From positions 248,001 through 312,000 of the forward strand of contig CAXXLB010000009.1 of the NCBI GenBank assembly GCA_963664675.2: DNA of 64,000 nt. The letters are read 5' to 3'. Shown here piece by piece: positions 45,147-53,295 of this stretch (positions are counted from its first letter, which is position 1; each line of letters starts with the position of its first letter). Both the position numbers and the translations under genes were made by a program. Under the pieces are notes generated by a model. It searched no databases, had not been told where the DNA came from, and saw only the letters and a program-made list of their open reading frames with translations. Source of the stretch: JASGMR01 sp963664675 (GTDB lineage: Bacteria; Thermotogota; Thermotogae; Petrotogales; Kosmotogaceae).

Positions 45147-45697
45147 AATACATCGCTGATCATATAATTGATATTTGTGAAAATGCTGTTAATTCCGGTT
45201 CCAAAGATGCAATTTTAAACATTAAGGAAGAAGGCGATAGTTTTTTTTCGTTTTCCGTTCAGGATTTTGGAAAAGGAATCTCTAAAGAGAAATTGGAACT
45301 CGTTCTGGATCCATTTTATACAGAAAAGAAAAAAAAGATAAAGTTCGGCCTTGGCCTTCCACTTTTAAAATACGCAACAGAGCAAACCGGTGGAGAATTT
45401 ACAATTCAGTCCGAAAAGGGTATAGGTACAAAAGTAAAGGCTATTTTTATAACCAACAATATTGACTGTCAACCGATTGGAAACATTCCTGACGCTTTAA
45501 CAATTATTTTTACAATGAGAGAAAATTTTTATTGGCAAATACAAAGAACAAAAGATGATGAAAGTTATGAAATTTCAACTAAAAGTATAGAGAATATTTT
45601 AGGAAAAGATTTCATATTTTCTCCAAAAAAGGTTAAAATACTTACAGAATTAATAAATGATATGGAAAACTCATTAGGAGGGGATAACGGTGTTTAA
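45137..45697 (+). CDS. HATPase (GHKL) domain protein
   Basis: 186 residues, a stand-alone GHKL ATP-binding domain: IADHIIDICENAVNSGSKDA (N box), SVQDFGKGISKEKLE (G1), PFYTEKKKKIKFGLGLPLL (F and G2). It lacks a dimerisation/His domain, so it is not a complete sensor kinase. The C-terminal 80 residues are unlike known kinases. It closes the DRTGG-CBS/ATPase-DRTGG-PHP-ATPase block and overlaps the Omp85 gene by eight bases. Confidence 0.85.
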   Translation: MGLKYIADHIIDICENAVNSGSKDAILNIKEEGDSFFSFSVQDFGKGISKEKLELVLDPFYTEKKKKIKFGLGLPLLKYATEQTGGEFTIQSEKGIGTKVKAIFITNNIDCQPIGNIPDALTIIFTMRENFYWQIQRTKDDESYEISTKSIENILGKDFIFSPKKVKILTELINDMENSLGGDNGV

Positions 45698-48179
45698 AAA
45701 ATTTATTTTCATTTTATTCTTATTTTTATTATTTATCACAGTATTGTCCTTTGGTATTATTCCGAAAAAGATAATAATTGAAGGAAATAATGGCCTTAAA
45801 ACAAATGAAATTAAAGATATTTTGGATATAAAGGCGAATTCGGAATATTCTGAGGAACAAATAAACCTGGCGGTTTCTTCATTGATGGAATCAGGATATT
45901 TTGATTCGGTGATCTATTTTTTTGATGAAGAGAACGGGATTTTAACTTTTGAAGTAAAAGAATTCCCCGTTATTGAAATAAAGTACAATTACGATGGACC
46001 TGAATTGTTTTCAAAAGACGAACTTAAAAAACTTGTTCTTCCCATTGAAAACGACAAGCCGTTTAACCCCGCACAATTAATCTATGCTATACCCGAGAGT
46101 TTAGAAATTATAAAAGGAAAATTTTCTGAAGGTGGTTATTATGAACCTTTTTTGGAAGTTTCATGGGATACGAATCCCTCGAGGGCAATCCTTTTAGAAG
46201 ATGAATTCAATGAGGGCTACGAAATTATTTTCACTATAACGCCGTTTTATCTTTACGATATCGTTATAAATACCGAATTGACCCGGCCCGCTATCGAAAA
46301 AATCAAGAAAATCTCAGGAATAAAAACACTGAAGAAATATTTTGAAACTCCAGCAATAATAAGATGGATTAACCCCAAAAAAGAGTACGTTCCAACAATT
46401 GAAAATTTACAATTAATGCTTCGAAATATATATTCAACCTATTATTTTAATCCTGATGGAAATCTGTTGATGTCTGATTCAATATATCAAAATTTGCTCA
46501 ATACATACACCCAAATGTTAAATAATGCATTCAAAGTGACCGTTGTAGAAGATGAAAAGCTCAAAGCGAAATCTCTGACAATTTCTCTTTTGCCATATAA
46601 ATATTTAACCGGTTCGTTCAAGGTAAATGGCCTGTTTGTCGAAGGAAATACTTTAATTTCATCTTCAAAAATATTGAAAGAAATAGATATTGACGAAGGT
46701 ACAGAAGTGTTTTCTGAGAAAATTGCGGAATCACTTGAAAGCATATATTCACTTTACAATGATGCCGATGATCCCTTTGTTTCAATTGAATACGAACTCG
46801 ATGAAAAATTTGGATTTTTAACCTACACTATTCATGAACCGAAGGTAGATGAAGTCAGTTATTCTTTTGTTGGCGATCAAAAAACGCAGGATTATTTAAT
46901 TCAAGATAAAATTTCAATAAAAAGTGGAGATCTGCTTACACTTGAGGCCTTACGTGATAGTTATGGAAACTTAAATACAACTGGATATTTTAAATCTGTA
47001 GTTCCTGTACCCGAATATTTAACGGATGATTTGTGGAACGTGGATTTTCAAATCGAAGATCAAACTCTCGCAAACAAGTTCCTTGGTTCTGGTGGTTGGA
47101 ATGACGGTATTTACTTTAATGTAGAGATAGGCTTGGTTAACCCTTGGGGTTATGGCCAAACCTTTACTGTTGATACTTATTTAAATTTACCTGTAGGAGG
47201 AACCAAAACGGAAATCGAAGAAACGGATGACGGGACCGAAACAACAATAAATGATCCCGTTATAGATTTAACATTTGGCTACAGTATTCCAAAAATATTT
47301 AAAACTAATTTTGATTTAAGTATAGGTTTTAATCTGACATTTGATGGAGAAGAAGTTATCACTGAAACATCTACCGAAGTGGGATCAGATTTAACATATA
47401 CAAAAATTACAGATAAATCGAAACAAAAAGAGTACGGAGTTTATATTTCACCGGATTATAATTTAGATCAGAATCAAAAGGTTGGATTTGATCTCGGTTA
47501 TGACTATATTATAAAAGACTCATCAATTTCAACCCTTACCCAAATTGAAGATGAAGATCCAACCACAGAAAGCACAACAACTGAAGGTATTTTTTCCGGT
47601 TTTAAAATCGGTGCAAATTATACTTTAAATACTCTGGATGATTTAACAAGGCCAACATCCGGAATGTATTTATATCCGAGTATTTATGCTAAAGGACTTT
47701 TCAGTAAATATGATAACGCATTTCTGAATGCAGGTATCACATATAAAACTTTTATTCCTTTAGGTAATCCGATTTTCGGTTTAAAATTACAAACGGAACA
47801 ATTATTTCCACTCAACGAATCCGGAGATATCTTTGATAGTTTCTTATTGTCTACATCAAGTATAATAAAGGTAAATCCAGATATACAGGAAAATGCTTAT
47901 TATGGCGAAACTGGCGGAACAGTTCAGCTTAGATTACCTATAAGCGAAGAAATAATACCCGTGGATCTTTTGGTTTTTGGTGACATGGCATTTTATAGAG
48001 ATAAAGATTCAAAGGACTTAATTGGTACCAATCTAACATGGGATGCTGGTGTAGCTGCAAATTTCAGCATTCCTTACATTGGAATGATTGGTGTTGGATA
48101 TGGATATAACAGTTATAATGCAACACTGAAGGATTCATACTTCGGAGAATTTTTCTTCATGTTTGGACCAGGAATATAA
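45690..48179 (+). CDS. Omp85/BamA-family outer-membrane assembly protein
   Basis: 829 residues with a signal peptide (KFIFILFLFLLFITVLSFG). N-terminal POTRA-like domains are visible (KIIIEGNNGLKTNEIKDILDI, then FKVNGLFVEGNTLISSSKILKEIDI and VDEVSYSFVGDQKTQDYLI), followed from about residue 460 by an aromatic-rich beta barrel with the Omp85 pattern RPTSGMYLYPSIYAKG. It ends FFMFGPGI. It would insert beta-barrel proteins into the outer membrane (toga). Start is GTG at 45690 behind AGGAGGGG. Very likely BamA, but TamA-type homologues share these features. Confidence 0.88.
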   Translation: MFKKFIFILFLFLLFITVLSFGIIPKKIIIEGNNGLKTNEIKDILDIKANSEYSEEQINLAVSSLMESGYFDSVIYFFDEENGILTFEVKEFPVIEIKYNYDGPELFSKDELKKLVLPIENDKPFNPAQLIYAIPESLEIIKGKFSEGGYYEPFLEVSWDTNPSRAILLEDEFNEGYEIIFTITPFYLYDIVINTELTRPAIEKIKKISGIKTLKKYFETPAIIRWINPKKEYVPTIENLQLMLRNIYSTYYFNPDGNLLMSDSIYQNLLNTYTQMLNNAFKVTVVEDEKLKAKSLTISLLPYKYLTGSFKVNGLFVEGNTLISSSKILKEIDIDEGTEVFSEKIAESLESIYSLYNDADDPFVSIEYELDEKFGFLTYTIHEPKVDEVSYSFVGDQKTQDYLIQDKISIKSGDLLTLEALRDSYGNLNTTGYFKSVVPVPEYLTDDLWNVDFQIEDQTLANKFLGSGGWNDGIYFNVEIGLVNPWGYGQTFTVDTYLNLPVGGTKTEIEETDDGTETTINDPVIDLTFGYSIPKIFKTNFDLSIGFNLTFDGEEVITETSTEVGSDLTYTKITDKSKQKEYGVYISPDYNLDQNQKVGFDLGYDYIIKDSSISTLTQIEDEDPTTESTTTEGIFSGFKIGANYTLNTLDDLTRPTSGMYLYPSIYAKGLFSKYDNAFLNAGITYKTFIPLGNPIFGLKLQTEQLFPLNESGDIFDSFLLSTSSIIKVNPDIQENAYYGETGGTVQLRLPISEEIIPVDLLVFGDMAFYRDKDSKDLIGTNLTWDAGVAANFSIPYIGMIGVGYGYNSYNATLKDSYFGEFFFMFGPGI

Positions 48180-48198
48180 AAAGAGTATAAATTAGTTT

Positions 48199-48224
48199 AA
48201 CGGGCTTAATGCCCGTTTTTATTT
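48199..48224 (+). terminator. Intrinsic terminator after the Omp85 gene
   Basis: AACGGGC (48199-48205), loop TTAAT, GCCCGTT (48211-48217) then TTTATTTT. A perfect 7-pair stem followed by a T-run, 20 bases after the stop and just before guaA. Confidence 0.85.
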
Positions 48225-48236
48225 TGGAGGAGTCTA

Positions 48237-49748
48237 ATGTCAGATATGATAGTTGTTGATTATGGTTCTCAATACACTTTTCTTTTGTCGAGAAGAATAA
48301 GGGAACTCGGAGTAAAATGTGAAGTACAACATCCAAACGATATAAGAATTTCAAAAAACACAGTCGGCATAGTGCTATCGGGAGGACCTCAAAGTGTATA
48401 TTCTGAAAAAGCTTATCAATTAAATCAAAAAGTAATAGATTCAAATTTACCTATACTTGCTATCTGTTACGGGTTTCAACTCATTTCAAAATATTTCAAC
48501 GGAAAAGTAGAAAAACATGACCATGGTGAATATGGCCTTATGGAAGTAACGTTAGATAATACCGATCCGTTGTTAAATGATATCCCTGAAAATATTATCA
48601 CATGGATGAGTCATGGTGATTCGGTAATGATGCTCCCTAAAGGATTTTCGCAAATAGCAAAAAGCTCATCCGGAATCATCGCCGGCGCGAAAAAAGATAA
48701 TATTTATGCATTTCAATTTCATCCGGAGGTGCATCATACCCAATACGGGCTAAACATCATAAAAAACTTTTTGTTTAAAGTATGCAAAGCAAAAGAAAAC
48801 TGGAATCTCGGAGAATACTCTGAAGAATTAATCCAAAACTTGAAAAAACAAATTGGAAACAGGAAGGTCATCGGCGGTGTTTCGGGTGGAGTAGATTCCA
48901 CCGTTGCTGCATATATATTGAAAAAGGCAATCGGAGACAATATGATTGGTATATTCGTTAATCACGGATTGTTGAGAAAAAATGAAGAGAACGTTGTTCC
49001 GGATAATCTCAGAAAACTTGAAATCAATTTAATAGAAGTCGATGCATCCGAAATATTTCTACAAAGATTGCGTGGAATAACCGAACCCGAAGAAAAAAGA
49101 AAAATTATCGGCGAAACATTCATAGAAGTTTTTGAAAAGGAAGCAAAAAAAATAGACTCGGACTATCTTCTTCAGGGAACGATTTACTCGGACGTCATTG
49201 AATCGGCAGCCTCGTCAAAAACCTCCGATAAAATTAAAAGTCATCACAATGTCGGTGGATTACCCGAAAGAATGAATTTAAAATTGATCGAACCTTTAAG
49301 AGAATTATTTAAAGATGAAGTTAGAGAACTGGGAATAAAAATGGGAATTCCCGAAGAATATATCAATCGCCAGCCGTTTCCCGGACCCGGTCTCGCCATC
49401 AGAATCATTGGTGCGGTAGATGAAAGAAAGGTAAATATCCTGAAAGAAGTTGATTTTATTTACCGACAGACATTAAAAGAATTCAATATTTATAAAGATA
49501 TATGGCAATCCTTCGCAGTACTTCTTCCCGTAAAATCGGTAGGTGTAAAGGGTGATATGAGATCATACGGATATGTTGCCGCTTTAAGAGCCGTCAACAG
49601 TGCAGAAGGAATGACTGCATCCTGGTACGAAATTCCATATAATGTTCTCAGAGAAGCTTCTTCCAGAATAACGGGAAAAATTTCTGAAATAGGTAGAGTA
49701 GTGTACGACATTACGGATAAACCACCTTCAACTATTGAATGGGAATAG
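48237..49748 (+). CDS. guaA: GMP synthase (glutamine-hydrolysing)
   Basis: Converts XMP to GMP. The glutamine amidotransferase domain has VDYGSQYTFLLSRRIREL, the nucleophile Cys in LAICYGFQL near residue 82 and His in FQFHPEVHHT near 163. The ATP-pyrophosphatase domain shows GGVSGGVDSTVAA near 218, and the C-terminal dimerisation region has FPGPGLAIRIIGAV and DITDKPPSTIEWE. At 503 residues the length is standard. TGGAGGAG precedes the ATG. Confidence 0.98.
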   Translation: MSDMIVVDYGSQYTFLLSRRIRELGVKCEVQHPNDIRISKNTVGIVLSGGPQSVYSEKAYQLNQKVIDSNLPILAICYGFQLISKYFNGKVEKHDHGEYGLMEVTLDNTDPLLNDIPENIITWMSHGDSVMMLPKGFSQIAKSSSGIIAGAKKDNIYAFQFHPEVHHTQYGLNIIKNFLFKVCKAKENWNLGEYSEELIQNLKKQIGNRKVIGGVSGGVDSTVAAYILKKAIGDNMIGIFVNHGLLRKNEENVVPDNLRKLEINLIEVDASEIFLQRLRGITEPEEKRKIIGETFIEVFEKEAKKIDSDYLLQGTIYSDVIESAASSKTSDKIKSHHNVGGLPERMNLKLIEPLRELFKDEVRELGIKMGIPEEYINRQPFPGPGLAIRIIGAVDERKVNILKEVDFIYRQTLKEFNIYKDIWQSFAVLLPVKSVGVKGDMRSYGYVAALRAVNSAEGMTASWYEIPYNVLREASSRITGKISEIGRVVYDITDKPPSTIEWE

Positions 49749-49789
49749 AAAGACAATAATAACTCTGTAAAAAAATATTTTGAGAGGGG

Positions 49790-49818
49790 TTGACTTTTTT
49801 TTATTATAGTGTTCTAAT
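49790..49818 (+). promoter_or_regulatory. Promoter of the YtrA-type operon
   Basis: TTGACT (49790-49795) and TCTAAT (49813-49818), exactly 17 bases apart, predict transcription from about 49825. The -10 box lies inside the inverted repeat at 49807-49832, so a bound repressor would block polymerase. Confidence 0.75.
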
Positions 49819-49832
49819 TATATAGAACACTA
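49807..49832. promoter_or_regulatory. Perfect inverted-repeat operator, likely for the GntR/YtrA-type regulator
   Basis: Left arm TAGTGTTCTA (49807-49816), spacer ATTATA, right arm TAGAACACTA (49823-49832): ten perfectly matched pairs. It overlaps the -10 and the predicted start. YtrA-family regulators bind symmetric sites of this kind, and such a regulator is encoded 1.1 kb downstream in the same operon, so autorepression is inferred. Confidence 0.75.
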
Positions 49833-49855
49833 GTGTAGTAGTTGAGGAGATAACC

Positions 49856-49969
49856 ATGAAACATCGTTCTGTATTTTTAAACAAATTTTATAGATTATTT
49901 ATGTCTTTATACTCGTTGATTGTAAGTGTATTCTTTTTAAAAAAGAAAAAGACAGTGATAACATATTAA
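49856..49969 (+). CDS. 37-residue basic membrane peptide heading the YtrA-type operon
   Basis: ATG at 49856 follows GAGGAG with ideal spacing, directly behind the operator and promoter. The peptide has a basic start (MKHRSVFLNKFYR), one short hydrophobic segment (LFMSLYSLIVSVFFL) and a lysine-rich end (KKKKTVITY). No family is recognised. It may be a small membrane protein or a leader peptide. It ends seven bases before the next gene. Confidence 0.6.
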   Translation: MKHRSVFLNKFYRLFMSLYSLIVSVFFLKKKKTVITY

Positions 49970-49985
49970 TCCGGAGGTGAATAAG

Positions 49986-50957
49986 TTGAAAAAATATCAC
50001 GTTTTATTCAAAATAATGATAGCGCTGGTACTGGCTCTAATTGCTTTCATTGTACCAATATGGGGAATAAAAATTGGCCTGGCTTTTCTTGCAGTGATTT
50101 TCTTTGCATTATCATTCAGAAAATTTTCATGGTTGATTATTCTCGTAGGTACCATCATTACTCTATCCGTTATGGGAATAATGATAACTTCGAATTTCAT
50201 ACCAGAAATAAACAAATTTTTCAATTATGATTTTGGTTTTTTCATTCCTTTCGTGGCAAATATAAATGATTCTTCCAAAATGAATCTAATGGAAGCAAAC
50301 TATGAAACAGAGTGGAAACCAAAAATATATCTTTATGGCACATCATTTAAAATTTCAAAAAAAGAAAATGATGGAATGATCTCGTTCCCTGACAGTATAG
50401 AATTCAAGCAAACTGAAAATGACATAACATTCAGAAATAATTACAATAACAGAACCGCTGAAATAATTGTTGACAGCAGTGTTCAATTCGAATTATTTTA
50501 TGCAGATACCGCTGTAATATCTATCGTCAATAATTTTAATGCCAAAGATTTCAAAATATACAGTTCTGTGATCAATATAAACGGAAATTTAATTTCGGAA
50601 GACACTATGATACTTAATGGATCAGTAATAAATATCAACAACGATCTGGATTCACCAAATTCAATAAGCATTTCGGGGTCCGTTGCCAATTTAAGCGGTA
50701 CTTATTCTACAAAAGAACTCGAAATCAATGGTTCGGTTTCAAACCTTTCTATCGATGTCATGAATGTTGATAATTTTAAAATAAATTCTTCAACTATATC
50801 CGGAAGTATCGATTATATTGATAATTGGGACGGTGAAAGATATCTGGATATAACTGCAAGTATTGGAAATCTGAATATCACATATGATTCCGGTCCCAAC
50901 AATCAATTGACATATTCTACTTCGGGGAAGGCTAAAATATCCGTCAGCGCAAAATAA
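49986..50957 (+). CDS. Membrane protein with beta-helix-like (DUF4097-type) outer domain
   Basis: 323 residues. Two to three spans fill residues 1-75 (ALVLALIAFIVPIWGI, LAFLAVIFFALSF, WLIILVGTIITLSV), the rest being a Ser/Asn/Ile-rich domain with short repeats of the type ISGSVANLSG, INGSVSNLSI, LNGSVININN and SSTISGSIDYI, suggesting a right-handed beta-helix like polymer-forming or adhesin-type DUF4097 proteins. Start TTG 49986 behind GGAGG is preferred over GTG at 49977, inside the site. Probably an envelope sensor or protective component of the same operon. Function unknown. Confidence 0.68.
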   Translation: MKKYHVLFKIMIALVLALIAFIVPIWGIKIGLAFLAVIFFALSFRKFSWLIILVGTIITLSVMGIMITSNFIPEINKFFNYDFGFFIPFVANINDSSKMNLMEANYETEWKPKIYLYGTSFKISKKENDGMISFPDSIEFKQTENDITFRNNYNNRTAEIIVDSSVQFELFYADTAVISIVNNFNAKDFKIYSSVININGNLISEDTMILNGSVININNDLDSPNSISISGSVANLSGTYSTKELEINGSVSNLSIDVMNVDNFKINSSTISGSIDYIDNWDGERYLDITASIGNLNITYDSGPNNQLTYSTSGKAKISVSAK

Positions 50958-50980
50958 AACCGGAGGATGGAGATGATAAA

Positions 50981-51340
50981 ATGCTAAATTCTGTGGAAAA
51001 ACATATAGGAGTTCCAGCATACATTCAGATAATGAATGTGATAAAAAAAGAAATATTACTTGGAAGGCTCAAAAGCGATGACCAACTTCCCCCGGTTAGA
51101 GAATTGGCAAAAATATTCAAGGTTAATATGAATACTGTCATAAGAGCACTCGAAAAGCTTCAGGGAGAAGAAGTGATCAGAGCGGAACATGGAGTCGGAT
51201 ACTTTATAACAATCACTCAAAATATAGATTTTTCAATAATAGGCGAACTCAAAAAATCAATAGAAAAGGCAAAAAAAGACGGGTTGAGCCTTGGCATGAT
51301 GAAACTTTTAATAGAGGAGGTATGGAAAAATGTTAAATAA
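50981..51340 (+). CDS. GntR-family regulator, YtrA subfamily
   Basis: 119 residues: a GntR winged helix (PAYIQIMNVIKKEILLGRLKSDD, LPPVRELAKIFKVNMNTVIRALEKLQGEEV, RAEHGVGYFIT) followed by a short helical tail of about 45 residues. The absence of a long effector domain is typical of the YtrA subfamily, which controls small ABC-transporter operons that respond to cell-wall-active antibiotics. The perfect inverted repeat at 49807-49832 is its likely target. Overlaps the permease gene by 11 bases. Confidence 0.9.
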   Translation: MLNSVEKHIGVPAYIQIMNVIKKEILLGRLKSDDQLPPVRELAKIFKVNMNTVIRALEKLQGEEVIRAEHGVGYFITITQNIDFSIIGELKKSIEKAKKDGLSLGMMKLLIEEVWKNVK

Positions 51341-51896
51341 ATTCGAAGGTTATCTTTTAAAGGAGTTCAGTGAAAAAGCGGGCAGATTGGCAGTATTCTC
51401 ACTTGGTCTGTTCATTCCGGTTTACCCGGTAAGAATAATATTCATATTTCTAACGATTGTGAGTTTATTACCACTGGATATACATAACAAAAAAATTACA
51501 ACTCTGCTGGCCTTACCATTCACCAGGGGGGATCTATTCTTCAACTCGTATTTTTTACTGATAATACTCACAACAATTACAGAAATAATTTCATCGGCGT
51601 GGTTTAACATCAATTATTATTCAGCAGGTATTTTTCTCGCGGGTTCATTGATTTTCGCAACGGCCTATTACTCAATTGCCGTTATTTGCACATCCTTCGG
51701 GCTCGATAATTTCGGAATTCCATTTTTAATTTTCCTGGCAGATTTGATTATCGGGGGCGTGGGCAACATGAATATCAATCCATTCAGTTATATAAGTCCC
51801 ATTCATCAAAAGAACATATTCACCGCACTGGGAACAGCTGTGGTGTTGTTGATAATAGCTTTCTATGTATTTGTTAAAAAGGGAGTGAAAAAATGA
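51330..51896 (+). CDS. Small ABC-transporter permease
   Basis: 188 residues, nearly all hydrophobic, with about five to six spans. It resembles the short membrane subunits of YtrA-type operons, but no strong motif is present, so the assignment depends on context between the regulator and an ABC ATPase. Its stop overlaps the ATPase start by four bases (ATGA), implying coupling. A transporter would need at least a homodimer of this subunit. Confidence 0.75.
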   Translation: MLNKFEGYLLKEFSEKAGRLAVFSLGLFIPVYPVRIIFIFLTIVSLLPLDIHNKKITTLLALPFTRGDLFFNSYFLLIILTTITEIISSAWFNINYYSAGIFLAGSLIFATAYYSIAVICTSFGLDNFGIPFLIFLADLIIGGVGNMNINPFSYISPIHQKNIFTALGTAVVLLIIAFYVFVKKGVKK

Positions 51897-52711
51897 TTAA
51901 AATAGACAGGCTTGTAAAAAATTTTGGAGAAAAAAACATATTAAACGATATTTCCTTCAGCGTAAAAGAAGGGGATATATTTGCATTGGTCGGTCCCAAC
52001 GGAGCCGGAAAGACAACAACCCTTAGATGTCTTTTCGGTGATCTCCAGCCGGATAGCGGATCGATAAAAATCTTTGATTCCGATTTAAATTCGTCGACAA
52101 AGAAAAGAATAGCGGTAATAACAGAAGACAGACTCGTTTTTAAAAGATTCAAAGGTACTGATTACGTCAAATTATGGAAAATGTTATATCCAAATTGGAG
52201 TGAAGAGATTTTTTCAAGTTTTCTGAATCATTATAAATTTCCATTATCAGAAAAAGTTGATAATTACTCTATGGGAATGAAAACATTATTGCAAATGGCT
52301 TTGTCACTCTCCACTGATTCCGATCTTTTAATCCTGGACGAGCCAACTCAAAATCTGGATCCGGTAATAAGGCAGGAAGTTATGGACGTTTTGAAGAATT
52401 TTTCGTTAAAAGAAAGAAAAACTATAATAATTTCATCGCATGAGATATATGAACTTGAAGAAATTGCCTCTGCATTTGCTATAATATATGAGGGAAAAAT
52501 AATTTACGCGGATACAATGGACGAGGCAAAGGAAAAACATCGAGTTGTAGAACGCGGGGATAGTATACCTGAAAATTCAGTAATTATAGGTAATGCTGGT
52601 GATAAAATTCTCGTAAAAACAGATGAAGAGATTGGAAATTATGCAACTTTTAATAATATAGTACTTGGATATTTGAAAAACCAGAAAAAATTTGATCCCT
52701 TCACCATTTAA
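51893..52711 (+). CDS. ABC transporter ATP-binding protein
   Basis: 272 residues. Walker A LVGPNGAGKTTTLRCLF near residue 34, signature YSMGMKTLLQMALSL near 122, Walker B DLLILDEPTQNLDP near 143, and switch His in ISSHEIYELEE. The C-terminal 60 residues are an accessory segment like those in export-type or lantibiotic/bacitracin-type ATPases. Together with the upstream permease it makes a minimal exporter or detoxifying system under the GntR regulator. Confidence 0.93.
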   Translation: MIKIDRLVKNFGEKNILNDISFSVKEGDIFALVGPNGAGKTTTLRCLFGDLQPDSGSIKIFDSDLNSSTKKRIAVITEDRLVFKRFKGTDYVKLWKMLYPNWSEEIFSSFLNHYKFPLSEKVDNYSMGMKTLLQMALSLSTDSDLLILDEPTQNLDPVIRQEVMDVLKNFSLKERKTIIISSHEIYELEEIASAFAIIYEGKIIYADTMDEAKEKHRVVERGDSIPENSVIIGNAGDKILVKTDEEIGNYATFNNIVLGYLKNQKKFDPFTI

Positions 52712-52724
52712 TAAAGGAGTACAC

Positions 52725-52871
52725 ATGGACGGTAAACCTGAAATAATATTGATTATTATAATTTTTTCTATTGGGTATGTTTTTTTAAATATTGCTAGTC
52801 TTATCGGGAAATCGGTAGCCTTTTTCAAAAGAAAAAGGAAAAAACTAAAGCCGAAAATGTTCTCTACATAA
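52725..52871 (+). CDS. 48-residue single-span membrane protein
   Basis: ATG at 52725, seven bases after AAAGGAG and 13 bases after the ATPase stop. It encodes a hydrophobic span (IILIIIIFSIGYVFLNIA) and a strongly basic tail (FFKRKRKKLKPKMF). No family is recognised. As last gene of the YtrA-type operon it may be a small subunit or regulator of the transporter; this is only suggested by position. Confidence 0.65.
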   Translation: MDGKPEIILIIIIFSIGYVFLNIASLIGKSVAFFKRKRKKLKPKMFST

Positions 52872-52929
52872 TTTAAAATCAATTCAAAACCGTCCTTTTC
52901 GATTTTGAAATTTGTGATTGGGTGATCGC

Positions 52930-53295
52930 TTGTTTTATTTAACCAGAGAGTTTAAATTTGATTCCGCTCATAACCTGGTAAGATATCATGGGAAATGTGA
53001 AAAGCTTCATGGTCATACTTACAGACTGGCAGTGACTATATCAGGAGAAAAAAATGACGAGGATATGATCATTGATTTTTCCTTCGTAAAAAAGGTGGTT
53101 AAGAAAAAAATTCTTGATAAGTTGGACCATGCATACATAAACGATATTATTACTCAACCAACTGCAGAAAATATTTCTCAGTGGATTTACGGAGAATTAA
53201 AGAATGAACTTTCGGGAGCAAATTATAAACTTTATGAGATCACCCTTTGGGAAACAGAAAATAACTATGTGAAATATAAAGAGAAAAATGTTTAA
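52930..53295 (+). CDS. queD: 6-carboxy-tetrahydropterin synthase (QueD-like)
   Basis: About 121 residues of the QueD/PTPS fold. Zinc ligands and catalytic residues: FKFDSAHNL, GKCEKLHGHTYRL (Cys and two His), DFSFVKKVVK, LDHAYIN and PTAENISQWIY. The Cys at the second motif is the QueD/PTPS catalytic Cys. It makes the queuosine precursor carboxy-tetrahydropterin. TTG at 52930 gives the expected start (MFYLTREFKFDSAH); TTG at 52918 adds four foreign residues. The other queuosine genes are not in the window. Overlaps ecfT by eight bases. Confidence 0.88.
   Translation: MFYLTREFKFDSAHNLVRYHGKCEKLHGHTYRLAVTISGEKNDEDMIIDFSFVKKVVKKKILDKLDHAYINDIITQPTAENISQWIYGELKNELSGANYKLYEITLWETENNYVKYKEKNV

Noticed and set aside
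48180..48236. Purine riboswitch before guaA
   Set aside because: The 57-base gap is filled by the terminator of the preceding gene and the ribosome binding site; there is no room for an aptamer.
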